From Saccharopolyspora thermophila (GTDB lineage Bacteria; Actinomycetota; Actinomycetes; Mycobacteriales; Pseudonocardiaceae), in the NCBI RefSeq assembly GCF_014646075.1, contig NZ_BMMT01000015.1:62001-126000 (forward strand): a stretch of DNA of 64,000 nucleotides, written 5' to 3'. The notes beneath the pieces are model-generated. The model had not been told where the DNA came from. It saw only the letters and a list, made by a program, of their open reading frames with translations, and did not search any database. This document shows, one piece after another, positions 35,829-44,333 of this stretch. The first letter of the stretch is position 1; the number at the start of each line of letters is the position of its first letter. Position numbers and translations under genes: made by a program.

Positions 35829-37352
35829 ATGGAATCGCTGAACCTGCTGCTCGACGGTTTCGCCACCGCGCTGACGCCGATGAACCTGGTGTGGGCGGCG
35901 ATCGGGGTCCTGCTGGGCACCGCGATCGGCGTGCTGCCCGGCATCGGCCCGGCCATGGCGGTGGCCCTGCTGCTGCCCGTGACCTACGCCCTGGAACCCA
36001 CCGGCGCGTTCATCATGTTCGCCGGCATCTACTTCGGCGGGATGTTCGGCGGGTCGACGACGTCGATCCTGCTCAACACGCCGGGGGAGAGCGCCGCGGT
36101 GGTGGCGGCGATCGAGGGCAACCCGATGGCCCGCAAGGGCCGCGGCGCGCAGGCGCTGGCCGCGGCGGCGATCGGGCACTTCATCGGCGCGATCGTCGGC
36201 ATCACGCTGCTGGTGCTGCTGGCGCCGACCGTGGCGTCGCTGGCGGTCAACATCGGCGCCCCCGACTACCTGGCGATCATGGTGCTGGCGTTCATCGCGG
36301 TCACCTCGGTGCTCGGCAAGTCCCGGGTGCGCGGCTTCGCCTCCCTGCTCATCGGCCTGACCATCGGGCTGATCGGCCTGGACGAGATGACCGGCCAGCA
36401 GCGGCTGACGTTCGGCCTGCTGCACCTGTCCGACGGCGTGGACGTGGTGATCGTGGCGGTCGGCCTGTTCGCCATCGGTGAGTCGCTGTGGGTGGCGGCG
36501 CACCTGCGCCGCACGGCCGGGCAGCCGATCCCGGTGGGGCGGCCGTGGCTGGGCGCGGAGGACGTGCGGCGCTCCTGGAAGCCGTGGCTGCGCGGTCCGC
36601 TGATCGGCTTCCCGTTCGGCGCGATCCCGGCCGGTGGCGCGGAGATCCCGACGTTCCTGTCGTACGTGACCGAGCGGAAGCTGTCGAAGCACTCCGACGA
36701 GTTCGGCAAGGGCGCGATCGAGGGCGTGGCCGGTCCGGAGGCCACCGCGAGCGCCTCGGCCGCCGGGACCATGGTGTCGATGCTGACGCTGGGCCTGCCC
36801 ACCACGGCGGTGGCCGCGGTGATGCTGGCGGCGTTCCAGCAGTACGGCATTCAGCCGGGGCCGCTGCTGTTCCAGCGGGAGGCGGGCCTGGTGTGGGCGC
36901 TGATCGCCAGCATGTTCATCGGCTCGGTGCTGCTGCTGGTGCTGAACCTGCCGCTGGCCCCGGTGTGGGCGAGGCTGCTGCAGATTCCGCGCCCGTACCT
37001 GTACGCCGGAATCCTGTTCTTCGCCAGCGTCGGCGCGTACGCGGTCGGCGGTCAGCCGCTGGATCTGCTGCTGCTGTTCGTCATCGGGTTGATCGGGTTG
37101 GCGATGCGCCGCTACGGGCTGCCGGTGCTGCCGGCGATCATCGCGGTGATCCTCGGCCCGACCGCCGAGCAGCAGCTGCGTCGCGCCCTGCAGATCAGCG
37201 ACGGCCACGTCAGTGGCCTGGTCAACACGCCGTTCTCCGTCGTCGTCTACTGCGTGGTGGCCCTGATCCTGCTGTGGCCGCTGGTCGCCCGGGTGATTCC
37301 GCAGCGGAAGGCGCAGGCCGCGGAATCGCCCGCGGAGAAGGTGGACGCCTAG
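35829..37352 (+). CDS. tctA: Tripartite tricarboxylate transporter large permease TctA
   Basis: A 507-residue permease with about 11-12 membrane helices. Signature blocks are [39 protein letters not shown] (the glycine-rich motif) and the mirrored [17 protein letters not shown] and [16 protein letters not shown] in the second half. It forms the sodium- or proton-coupled channel of the TctABC system and ends the operon before two hairpins. Confidence 0.93.
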   Translation: MESLNLLLDGFATALTPMNLVWAAIGVLLGTAIGVLPGIGPAMAVALLLPVTYALEPTGAFIMFAGIYFGGMFGGSTTSILLNTPGESAAVVAAIEGNPMARKGRGAQALAAAAIGHFIGAIVGITLLVLLAPTVASLAVNIGAPDYLAIMVLAFIAVTSVLGKSRVRGFASLLIGLTIGLIGLDEMTGQQRLTFGLLHLSDGVDVVIVAVGLFAIGESLWVAAHLRRTAGQPIPVGRPWLGAEDVRRSWKPWLRGPLIGFPFGAIPAGGAEIPTFLSYVTERKLSKHSDEFGKGAIEGVAGPEATASASAAGTMVSMLTLGLPTTAVAAVMLAAFQQYGIQPGPLLFQREAGLVWALIASMFIGSVLLLVLNLPLAPVWARLLQIPRPYLYAGILFFASVGAYAVGGQPLDLLLLFVIGLIGLAMRRYGLPVLPAIIAVILGPTAEQQLRRALQISDGHVSGLVNTPFSVVVYCVVALILLWPLVARVIPQRKAQAAESPAEKVDA

Positions 37353-37410
37353 CACCCCGAGGCGTCCACCCGGGTGGCCCGGTCGCTGTTTCCCCCGTCG
37401 CGACCGGGCC
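37341..37410 (+). terminator. Tandem terminator hairpins after tctA
   Basis: The first is GTGGACGCCT/AGGCGTCCAC (37341-37350/37360-37369), spanning the tctA stop. The second is GGCCCGGTCGC/GCGACCGGGCC (37376-37386/37400-37410). Both stems are perfect. Confidence 0.65.
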
Positions 37411-37547
37411 ATCACTGTCGGCACGGTCCCGAGGTGTTCCGCTCGCCCGGGTTCGCTGGTTACTGTTCGTGCGTAGCCGCATCGTTCGGTACTGGTGGCG
37501 CGGGCACCGGGCGGCACGTTCTCTCGTCGCGCTCGAGGAGGTAACCA

Positions 37548-37910
37548 GTGGCAGCTGCCGGGGAAGCGCAGGACGCGGTGGACTGGGAGGTGCTGCAGAT
37601 CCTGGCGCTGGTGGGCGACAAGTGGAGCCTGCTGGTCATCGGGAAGCTCCGCGACGGTCCGCAGCGGTTCGGGGAGCTGCAACGCGGCGTGCGCGGCATC
37701 TCCCAGCGGATGCTCACGCTGACGCTGCGCAAGCTGGAACGCGACGGGCTGGTGAACCGGACGGTGCAGGCGGCGGTGCCGCCGCGCGTGGACTACCGGC
37801 TGACCGCGCTCGGCGAGTCGCTGCTGGGCCCGGTCCTGTCGCTCGTGCAGTGGGCGGTCGACCACCGCGACGAGATCGTCGAACACCGCAGCCACCACGA
37901 CCGCCCCTGA
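37548..37910 (+). CDS. HxlR-family transcriptional regulator
   Basis: A 120-residue winged-helix protein with the HxlR/MarR-like pattern: DKWSLLVIGKLRDGPQRFGELQRGVRGISQRMLTL-type HTH and the wing VPPRVDYRLTALGESL. It lacks the N-terminal Cys common in redox-sensing members. Start GTG 37548 follows GAGGAGG. It stands alone; no target is obvious. Confidence 0.87.
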   Translation: MAAAGEAQDAVDWEVLQILALVGDKWSLLVIGKLRDGPQRFGELQRGVRGISQRMLTLTLRKLERDGLVNRTVQAAVPPRVDYRLTALGESLLGPVLSLVQWAVDHRDEIVEHRSHHDRP

Positions 37911-38011
37911 GGCGCGACCGGGCAGGCGGAGGTGCCCGAGCCAGGCGTTCCACAAAGGAGCGCCTCCGGGCGTGGCCGGCGCGATGTCCTCGTGTGGGCG
38001 GGGACCGGCAC

Positions 38012-38644
38012 TCAGGGCTGCGGCGGGGTGGTGCCCGCGAGGACCGTGGTCACGACCCTGTGGACGGTCGCCGGTTGCGGCGGGGTGCTTTCCCGGTCGG
38101 CGAACAGCAGGTGCGCGGCGCCGACGAGCGTGGGGGCGAGGGTGTCGACGTCGGCGTCCGGCGTGAGGCGGCCCAGTTCGCGTTCGGCGGTGAGGTAGGC
38201 CGCGATCATGGCAGCTGCTTCGGACAACAGCGGGACTCCGCCGGTGGATCGGGCCTGGCGCAGCCGGGTGCGCAGCTCGTCGCGGAAGGTGATGAGGCCG
38301 ACGATCGACACCGCGACCGGTCCGAACAGGGCGGTCAGCGCGTCGGCGAGGTTGCCGGCGACGGTGCCGGTGCCGGCGGACTCGCGCAGGGCGGTGGCCT
38401 GCTCGTCGATCCGGCCGATGCGGTCGAGCACGAGTTCGGTGAGGAAGGCGTCGAAGTCGGCGAAGTGCCGGTGCAAAACACCCTTTGCGCAGCCTGCCTC
38501 GGTGGTGACCGCCCGGCTGGTCAGCGCGTTGGGCCCGTCGCGGAGCAGGACTCGTTCGGCGGCGGCGAACAGCTGCTCGCGCACGTCGCGGATGTGCACC
38601 CCGGTCGGCACCGAACATTCCCCCGTTCCTGGCGAAGTGGGCAC
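38012..38644 (-). CDS. TetR-family regulator, divergent from methyltransferase
   Basis: A 210-residue TetR protein with HTH LTSRAVTTEAGCAKGVLHRHFADFDAFL and a helical ligand domain. The GTG at 38644 is 7 nt from a TATAGT -10 inside a 16-bp palindrome, so the mRNA would start on the start codon. It most likely represses itself and the divergent methyltransferase by covering the shared promoter. An alternative GTG start 12 codons in is possible. Confidence 0.85.
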   Translation of the reverse strand: MPTSPGTGECSVPTGVHIRDVREQLFAAAERVLLRDGPNALTSRAVTTEAGCAKGVLHRHFADFDAFLTELVLDRIGRIDEQATALRESAGTGTVAGNLADALTALFGPVAVSIVGLITFRDELRTRLRQARSTGGVPLLSEAAAMIAAYLTAERELGRLTPDADVDTLAPTLVGAAHLLFADRESTPPQPATVHRVVTTVLAGTTPPQP

Positions 38645-38646
38645 GT

Positions 38647-38662
38647 GCCCACTATAGTGGGC
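38647..38662. promoter_or_regulatory. Symmetric divergent promoter/operator
   Basis: GCCCACTATAGTGGGC is a perfect 16-bp palindrome. Its centre gives TATAGT as a -10 on both strands (38653-38658 plus; 38656-38651 minus). Each lies 6-7 nt from a start codon: ATG 38665 (plus) and GTG 38644 (minus). One dyad can thus be operator and both -10 boxes. Confidence 0.7.
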
Positions 38663-38664
38663 GC

Positions 38665-39486
38665 ATGCCCATTATACCGTCGGAACGCTCGCCCGAGCAG
38701 AATCCGCACCGGCACCGGCAGATTGCGGAATCGTTCGGCGTGGACGCACAACGCTACGACCGGGCTCGGCCCCGCTATCCCGACGCCCTGGTGAACCGGG
38801 TCCTCGCCGCCAGCCCCGGCCGCGACGTCCTCAACGTCGGCTGCGGCACCGGCATCGAAGCAAGGCAGTTCCAGGCGGCCGGGTGCGCGGTGCTGGGCGT
38901 CGAACCCGACGCGCGGATGGCCGAGTTCGCGCGGGACAGCGGCGTCGAGGTCGAGGTGGCGACGTTCGAGTCCTGGGATCCGGCCGGTCGGGTGTTCGAC
39001 GCGGTGATCGCCGGGACGGCCTGGCACTGGGTGGACCCGGTCGCCGGAGCGGCCAAGGCGGCGCGGGTGCTGCGGCCCGGCGGTCTGCTGGCGCCGTTCT
39101 GGCACGTCGGTGAGCCCCCGGCCGAGGTGACGGAAGCCTTCACCGCCATCTACCGGCAGGTGGTGCCCGACTCCCCGTTCGCCGTCCGCGACGCCCGGCC
39201 GGGGACGGCCCTTCAGGGGTACCAACCACTGTTCACCAGGGCCGCCGACGGTATCCGGGATGCGGGTGGCTTCAGCGACCCGCAGCAGTGGCGGTTCGAC
39301 TGGCAGCGGTCCTACACCCGGGACGAGTGGCTGGACCAGCTGCCGACGTTCGGCAACCTCACCCAGGTCCCGCCGGACGCCTTGGCGCGGGTGCTGGACG
39401 GGGTCGGCGCCGCGATCGACGAGCTGGGAGGCAGCTTCACGATGCCGTACACCACGGTGGCGGTCACGGCGGTGCGCACCCCCTGA
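38665..39486 (+). CDS. Class I SAM-dependent methyltransferase
   Basis: A 273-residue protein with motif I VLNVGCGTGIEARQF, motif II-like LGVEPDARMAEFARDSG, the VIAGTAWHWVDP block and VLRPGGLLAPFW. The start SFGVDAQRYDRARPRYPDALV is typical of a UbiE/small-molecule methyltransferase group. No ribosome binding site is visible before ATG 38665; it seems leaderless from the palindromic promoter. Regulation by the divergent TetR suggests a role in detoxifying or signalling a small molecule. Confidence 0.87.
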   Translation: MPIIPSERSPEQNPHRHRQIAESFGVDAQRYDRARPRYPDALVNRVLAASPGRDVLNVGCGTGIEARQFQAAGCAVLGVEPDARMAEFARDSGVEVEVATFESWDPAGRVFDAVIAGTAWHWVDPVAGAAKAARVLRPGGLLAPFWHVGEPPAEVTEAFTAIYRQVVPDSPFAVRDARPGTALQGYQPLFTRAADGIRDAGGFSDPQQWRFDWQRSYTRDEWLDQLPTFGNLTQVPPDALARVLDGVGAAIDELGGSFTMPYTTVAVTAVRTP

Positions 39487-39684
39487 CCGTCCTGTTACAA
39501 CCGCCGCCAGGGACGGGCGGCGATCCAAGCACCTGGCAGTTCTCCAGAGAGACCTCGCCACCGGGACCGACCGCCGAGTTTGCCTGGTCGCTCAGCTGAG
39601 GGGGTGCGGCCGGGCGGGGTGGGAGGGGAGCTCCGCCCGGCCGCTCGGTCCGATGCCCTGGGGGAAGGTGGCATCGAACCGGGT

Positions 39685-39981
39685 TCAGAGGCGCCTGAGG
39701 GATTCCAGGACGCGCTGCTGGAGATCCAGCGGTGGGGGTTCCGGCCAGAGCGGGACAGTGTCCGTTGTGGACTCCTCGACTGGCTCGCGGAGGCGGTGCC
39801 TGCCGCGAGGTCTGGCTCGTTCGGCGGCTTCTGCTTCGATGTGCTCGATGAGCTGCCAGACGTTCGTCGCGCCTTCGCCCGCTTCCGCGTGCTGGGGGAG
39901 ACGTCTGCGGTAGGCGTACATCAGCGTCATGCCGGTGAGCAGGGATGCCAGGCAGGCGAGGCTGATCCAGAACGGGTGCAT
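39685..39981 (-). CDS. Small membrane protein of the three-gene operon
   Basis: 98 residues: one N-terminal helix (ISLACLASLLTGMTLMYAY) and a polar cytoplasmic tail with WQLIEHIEAEAAERARPR and a Pro/Glu-rich end. ATG 39981 overlaps the previous stop (TGATG). No recognised family; the last of three coupled small genes facing an Xre regulator. Confidence 0.6.
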   Translation of the reverse strand: MHPFWISLACLASLLTGMTLMYAYRRRLPQHAEAGEGATNVWQLIEHIEAEAAERARPRGRHRLREPVEESTTDTVPLWPEPPPLDLQQRVLESLRRL

Positions 39982-40166
39982 CACGCGGTCCTCTCCGGTT
40001 CGGGTCGGTTCTCCTTGAGCAGCAGGACGATTTCTTCGAGAGCTGCGCTGGCTTCCTCGAACTCCCCGGCATCGAGCCGTCCCGAGCCGACGTGGAACGC
40101 GAGGTCGTCCAGCAACCACTGGGTCCGGCGCAGCAACGTCGCGAGCCCTCGCGTGCGCTCGCTCAT
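39981..40166 (-). CDS. Small helical protein of the three-gene operon
   Basis: 61 residues, helical (LRRTQWLLDDLAFHVGSGRLDAGEFEEAS), acidic. Its ATG overlaps the upstream stop as ATGA and its own stop overlaps the next ATG. I recognise no domain. Coupling by two overlaps argues it is real. Confidence 0.6.
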   Translation of the reverse strand: MSERTRGLATLLRRTQWLLDDLAFHVGSGRLDAGEFEEASAALEEIVLLLKENRPEPERTA

Positions 40167-40402
40167 CCGCGCAGGCCCCGTGAGGTGGGGAGTTGGAGTT
40201 CGGCCGAGATCCGCCGAGCTTCGGCGTTGCACTCGGCGCAGGTTTCCCACAGCCACGCCAACTTCGAGTTGTCCGCGGTGAGCTGCGACCCGCACAGCGT
40301 CCGCACCCCGGTCCCGCTCGGATAGGCCAACGCCCCATCGGGATGCGCGTCCAAGCTCGCATGCCGCTGCCCAGCAGCAGGCACCCAGTGAAACGGATAC
40401 AT
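40163..40402 (-). CDS. Small Cys-containing protein, first of the three-gene operon
   Basis: 79 residues starting MYPFHWVPAAGQRHA, with Cys in RTLCGSQL and CAECNAEARR, so a zinc-binding site is possible together with the N-terminal His residues. Similar small proteins accompany DUF5753/DUF397 regulators in actinomycetes. It is divergent from the Xre gene; the shared 135-nt gap holds GTGGTTCC repeats. Confidence 0.65.
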   Translation of the reverse strand: MYPFHWVPAAGQRHASLDAHPDGALAYPSGTGVRTLCGSQLTADNSKLAWLWETCAECNAEARRISAELQLPTSRGLRG

Positions 40403-40423
40403 CGAGACCCCCGAGTGTCGATG

Positions 40424-40460
40424 GTGGTTCCCAGAACAGATTAGTGGTTCCTGGAACCAC
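40424..40460. promoter_or_regulatory. GTGGTTCC operator repeats
   Basis: GTGGTTCC occurs at 40424-40431 and again at 40444-40451, exactly 20 bp apart. The second copy forms a perfect dyad GTGGTTCC-T-GGAACCAC (40444-40460); the first is followed by an imperfect partner (CAGAAC). Two-turn spacing suggests cooperative binding, probably by the Xre protein. Confidence 0.55.
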
Positions 40461-40502
40461 TTTGTCGATGTTGAACCGCGCTGGCAATCACCTGGTTGAG
40501 GG

Positions 40503-40531
40503 TTCTTGCCTAGATCTTCGCTGGTTAGGAT
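40503..40531 (+). promoter_or_regulatory. Probable promoter of the Xre gene
   Basis: TTCTTG (40503-40508), 17-bp spacer, TAGGAT (40526-40531), then 6 nt to ATG 40538, which would make the mRNA leaderless. Confidence 0.45.
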
Positions 40532-40537
40532 CGGTTC

Positions 40538-41392
40538 ATGTCCCGAACCGCCAAGACAAATCCGCGTGCCCGTGTGTTGGGTGCTGAGCTGCGGCAACTC
40601 CGGGAAGCAGCGGGGCTGGGGGTTCGCGAGTTGGGACGGCGCCTGGGTGTGGGGCACACGACGATCTGGCGCTACGAGTCTGGGGTGAAGCCACCGTCGC
40701 CAGAGGACACCGCGAGTCTCCTGACAGCGCTCGGCGTAACTGGCGCTGAAAAAGAACGCATCGTCAAGATGGCGCGCACCGTCCGTGATCTCAACTGGCT
40801 GACGTCTGGAATCCCTGGTGTTCGCGAGGAACTTGCGACGCTGATCGAGTTCGAGCGCGCCGCTACGCGGATCACCGAGGTGCAGGTCCTCGTCTTCCCG
40901 GGGATGTTGCAGACGCGGGAGTACATGCGAGCGGTGATGGCTACCCTGCCGCCCGAAATGATAGAAACACGAGTCGCGTTCCGGCTCAGCCGTCGCGAAG
41001 TTCTTGACAAAGAGGGCGGGCCGCAACTTGTCGCGCTCATCGCAGAGGCAGCGCTACGCGAGCGGATCGGCGGTCCGGACGTTATGGCTGATCAGCTTCG
41101 TTACCTGCTCAAGATGTCGAGGCGCGACAACGTGACGATCCAGATCTTGCCATCGGGCGCGACCTCTTGGCATCCAGCGCATGCTGGGTCGTTCATCGTG
41201 TTCGAGTTCGATGATCAGCGGCCGATCGTTCACCTGGAGCATTTCCGGACATCTGTGTTTCTCCGGAACCTGAAGGACGTCAACGACTATTGCCAAGCTG
41301 CGGATAGCCTTCGGCGAAGTGCGATGAGCCCGAAGGCGTCGCGCGAACGCATCACCCAGTATCTGGAAGCAGTCGAAGGAGAACTCAGCTGA
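40538..41392 (+). CDS. Xre-family HTH protein with DUF5753
   Basis: A 284-residue regulator. The N-terminal HTH is at about 14-70 (LRQLREAAGLGVRELGRRLGVG, IWRYESG). DUF5753 fills the rest, with VQVLVFPGMLQTREYMRAVM, VAFRLSRREVL, NVTIQILPSGATSWHPAHAGSF and VHLEHFRTSVFL. Such proteins pair with a DUF397 protein and control development or antibiotic genes in Streptomyces relatives. The stop overlaps the DUF397 start (TGATG). Confidence 0.92.
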   Translation: MSRTAKTNPRARVLGAELRQLREAAGLGVRELGRRLGVGHTTIWRYESGVKPPSPEDTASLLTALGVTGAEKERIVKMARTVRDLNWLTSGIPGVREELATLIEFERAATRITEVQVLVFPGMLQTREYMRAVMATLPPEMIETRVAFRLSRREVLDKEGGPQLVALIAEAALRERIGGPDVMADQLRYLLKMSRRDNVTIQILPSGATSWHPAHAGSFIVFEFDDQRPIVHLEHFRTSVFLRNLKDVNDYCQAADSLRRSAMSPKASRERITQYLEAVEGELS

Positions 41393-41589
41393 TGTCGGTA
41401 GCTGAACCAACGGGTTGGCGGAAGTCCAGCCGGTCTACGCATCAAGAAACCTGCGTCGAGGTCGCGCCCGCGACGTGCGGCGCGGCGGTGCGGGACTCGA
41501 AGGACCCGGATGGCGGGTACTTCACCACGACCGGTCGGCAGTGGCAGTTATTCGTCGCTGCCATCAAGGACGGGCGCTTCGAGCGCTGA
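41392..41589 (+). CDS. DUF397 protein
   Basis: 65 residues with the family pattern GWRKSSRSTHQETCVEVA, VRDSKDPDGGYF and WQLFVAAIKDGRF. DUF397 proteins are made with an adjacent DUF5753 regulator and may antagonise or assist it. Translationally coupled to that gene; followed by a very strong terminator. Confidence 0.92.
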   Translation: MSVAEPTGWRKSSRSTHQETCVEVAPATCGAAVRDSKDPDGGYFTTTGRQWQLFVAAIKDGRFER

Positions 41590-41606
41590 TCCCGCGATGT
41601 GGAACG

Positions 41607-41645
41607 GGTGAGGGGCACTCTTCGTGGTGAAGAGTGCCCCTCACC
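41607..41645. terminator. Very strong bidirectional terminator
   Basis: A perfect 17-bp stem GGTGAGGGGCACTCTTC (41607-41623) / GAAGAGTGCCCCTCACC (41629-41645) with loop GTGGT, between the convergent DUF397 and tex genes. Confidence 0.85.
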
Positions 41646-41650
41646 CCGTT

Positions 41651-43984
41651 TCAGTTGCCGAAGCCAGCGCGGCGGAGGGCTTCTGCCATGGCGCCGCTCG
41701 GCGCGTCGTTGCGGCGCTGGCCGCCGCGGCCCTGGCCGCGGTTCTTGCCTCCCTTGCCGCCTCCGCCTCGGCCGCCTCGGCCCGCTTCGCGGTCCGGTTT
41801 GCCGCCGGGGACGGGTTCGTCGTCCAGGCGCAGGCTCAGCGAGATCCGCTTGCGGGGGATGTCGACGTCCAGGACCTTCACGCGGACGATGTCGCCGGAC
41901 TTCACCACGTCGCGCGGGTCGTTGACGAAGTTCTTCGACATCGCCGACACGTGCACCAGGCCGTCCTGGTGCACGCCCACGTCGACGAACGCGCCGAAGG
42001 CGGCCACGTTGGTGACCACGCCCTCCAGTGTCATGCCCGGCTTGAGGTCCGCGATCGTCTCCACGCCCTCGGCGAAGGACGCCGTCTTGAACTCCGGGCG
42101 CGGGTCGCGGCCCGGCTTGTCCAGCTCCGCCAGGATGTCGGTGACCGTGGGCAGACCGAACCTGTCGTCCACGAAGTCCTGCGGTCGCAACGACTTCAGC
42201 ACCCGGCTGTTGCCGATCAGCGCGTTGATCTCGCTGCCGGTCTTCTCCAGGATGCGGTGCACCACCGGGTACGCCTCCGGGTGCACGGCGGAGGCGTCCA
42301 GCGGGTTGTCGCCGTCGGGGATGCGCAGGAAGCCCGCGCACTGCTCGAACGCCTTCGGGCCCAGCCGGGCGACGTCCTTGAGGGCCTGACGGGTGCGGAA
42401 CGGGCCGTTGGTGTCGCGGTGGTGGACGATGTTCTCCGCCAGCGTCTCGCTGATGCCCGACACGCGGGTCAGCAGCGGCGCCGACGCGGTGTTCACGTCC
42501 ACGCCCACCGCGTTCACGCAGTCCTCGACGACCGCGTCCAGCGAGCGCGACAGCTTCGCCTCGGACACGTCGTGTTGGTACTGGCCGACGCCGATGGACT
42601 TCGGGTCGATCTTCACCAGCTCCGCCAGCGGGTCCTGCAGGCGGCGGGCGATCGACACCGCGCCGCGCAGTGACACATCCAGGCCCGGCAGTTCGCGCGA
42701 GGCGTACGCCGACGCCGAGTACACCGACGCGCCCGCCTCCGACACCGAGATCTTGGTCAGCTTCAGCTGCGGGTTCTGGCTGATCAGCTCACCGGCCAGC
42801 TTGTCGGTCTCGCGGGACGCCGTGCCGTTGCCGATCGCGATCAGCTCCACCGCGTGCTGCTCGGCGAGCTTCGCCAGCGTGGCCAGCGCCTGGTCCCACT
42901 GGCGCTGCGGCTGGTGCGGGTAGATCGTGTCGGTGGCCACCAGCTTGCCGGTGCCGTCGACCACCGCGACCTTCACGCCGGTGCGGTAGCCCGGGTCCAG
43001 GCCCATCGTGGCGCGCGAGCCCGCCGGGGCGGCCAGCAGCAGGTCGCGCAGGTTCGCCGCGAACACCCGCACCGCCTCGTCCTCGGCGTTCTGCCGCAGC
43101 CGCAGCCGCAGGTCCACGCTCAGCCGGGTCAGGATGCGGGTGCGCCACGCCCAGCGCACCACGTCCGACAGCCACCGGTCGGCCGGACGGCCCTGGTCGG
43201 CGATGCCGAACCGCTGCGCGATGCGCAGCTCGTAGGAGGTGGGACCGACCTGGTCGGAGCCGTCATCGGGTTCCAGGGACAGCTCCAGCACCTCTTCCTT
43301 CTCGCCGCGGAACAGCGCCAGGATGCGGTGCGAGGGCAGGTCGGTGAACGCCTCGTCGAACTCGAAGTAGTCGGCGAACTTCGCGCCTTCCTCCTGCTTG
43401 CCGTCGCGAACCCTGGAGACCATGCGGCCGCGGGTCCACATCCGCTCGCGTAGCTCGCCGATCAGGTCGGCGTCCTCGGAGAAGCGCTCCACCAGGATCG
43501 ACCGCGCGCCCTCCAGCGCGGCGGTGACGTCGGCAACGCCCCTGTCGGCGTTGACGAAACCGGTGGCGGTCTGCTGCGGGTCGTTGGTCGGGTCGGAGAG
43601 CAGCTGGTCGGCCAGCGGTTCCAGGCCCGCCTCGATGGCGATCTGCGCCTTGGTGCGCCGCTTCGGCTTGTAGGGCAGGTAGATGTCCTCCAGCCGGGCC
43701 TTGGAGTCGGCGGCGTTGATCTGCGCCTCCAGCTCCTCGGTCAGCTTGCCCTGGGAGCGGATCGACTCCAGCACCGTGGTACGCCGCTCTTCCAGTTCGC
43801 GCAGGTAGCGCAACCGCTCCTCGAGCGTGCGCAGCTGGGCGTCGTCGAGGCCGCCGGTCGCTTCCTTGCGGTAGCGGGCGATGAACGGCACAGTCGCCCC
43901 GCCGTCGAGCAGCTCGACGGCGGACTGCACCTGGCGCTCGCGGACGCCGAGCTCCTCGGCGATCTTCTGATGAACAGTCGTCAC
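41651..43984 (-). CDS. tex: Tex-family transcription accessory / S1 RNA-binding protein
   Basis: A 777-residue protein with the full Tex layout: N-terminal helical region, [19 protein letters not shown], YqgF-like RNase H fold ([17 protein letters not shown]), double HhH ([29 protein letters not shown]), and S1 domain ([28 protein letters not shown]). A Gly/Arg-rich tail (about 735-765) follows, as in actinobacterial members. Tex binds nucleic acids and RNA polymerase. Start GTG 43984; the frame extends to 44044 without reason to use it. Confidence 0.93.
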   Translation of the reverse strand: MTTVHQKIAEELGVRERQVQSAVELLDGGATVPFIARYRKEATGGLDDAQLRTLEERLRYLRELEERRTTVLESIRSQGKLTEELEAQINAADSKARLEDIYLPYKPKRRTKAQIAIEAGLEPLADQLLSDPTNDPQQTATGFVNADRGVADVTAALEGARSILVERFSEDADLIGELRERMWTRGRMVSRVRDGKQEEGAKFADYFEFDEAFTDLPSHRILALFRGEKEEVLELSLEPDDGSDQVGPTSYELRIAQRFGIADQGRPADRWLSDVVRWAWRTRILTRLSVDLRLRLRQNAEDEAVRVFAANLRDLLLAAPAGSRATMGLDPGYRTGVKVAVVDGTGKLVATDTIYPHQPQRQWDQALATLAKLAEQHAVELIAIGNGTASRETDKLAGELISQNPQLKLTKISVSEAGASVYSASAYASRELPGLDVSLRGAVSIARRLQDPLAELVKIDPKSIGVGQYQHDVSEAKLSRSLDAVVEDCVNAVGVDVNTASAPLLTRVSGISETLAENIVHHRDTNGPFRTRQALKDVARLGPKAFEQCAGFLRIPDGDNPLDASAVHPEAYPVVHRILEKTGSEINALIGNSRVLKSLRPQDFVDDRFGLPTVTDILAELDKPGRDPRPEFKTASFAEGVETIADLKPGMTLEGVVTNVAAFGAFVDVGVHQDGLVHVSAMSKNFVNDPRDVVKSGDIVRVKVLDVDIPRKRISLSLRLDDEPVPGGKPDREAGRGGRGGGGKGGKNRGQGRGGQRRNDAPSGAMAEALRRAGFGN

Positions 43985-44333
43985 GATGCTGTATCCGCCT
44001 TCTCTGCGATCTTCGCCAGATCCGACCGGCATTCTGCCCGACACCCGCGACCTGACCCACGGGCGTTCACGTCGGCGTGTCGGAGCCTCGCGCAGCGCCG
44101 CCGTGCGATCACCGACCGTGCTGAAGCCGGATCGGCCGTCGGCGGCGGAGGACGGGTTTTCGCGGTGTGACAGAGGCCGCTATATTGGCCGACAGGTTCA
44201 GGCCAGTTCTGGGGTTCCATCACGGGCAGTGACGGACCGACTGGGGAATGTAGCCCTATCGGGTTAAACTAGGTACCTGCCCCCGTACAAACCGCGATGC
44301 ACGCACACGCTCCGTCATGGAGTGTGGGGCCCC
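43985..44333. other. Intergenic region between divergent tex and muramidase genes
   Basis: 349 bases. TATATT at 44181-44186 inside GGCC...GGCC and TAAACT at 44265-44270 are -10-like on the plus strand; neither has a clear -35. I looked for a c-di-AMP (ydaO) riboswitch, common before actinobacterial wall hydrolases, and did not find its conserved blocks. Confidence 0.45.

Noticed and set aside
36488-38794. 768-codon plus-strand frame across tctA, HxlR and TetR
   Set aside because: Runs through three convincing genes in another frame and strand; composition is Arg/Gly-rich shadow sequence.
44100-44333. Possible c-di-AMP (ydaO) riboswitch before the muramidase
   Set aside because: The conserved blocks of that class could not be found; only scattered GGGG runs.
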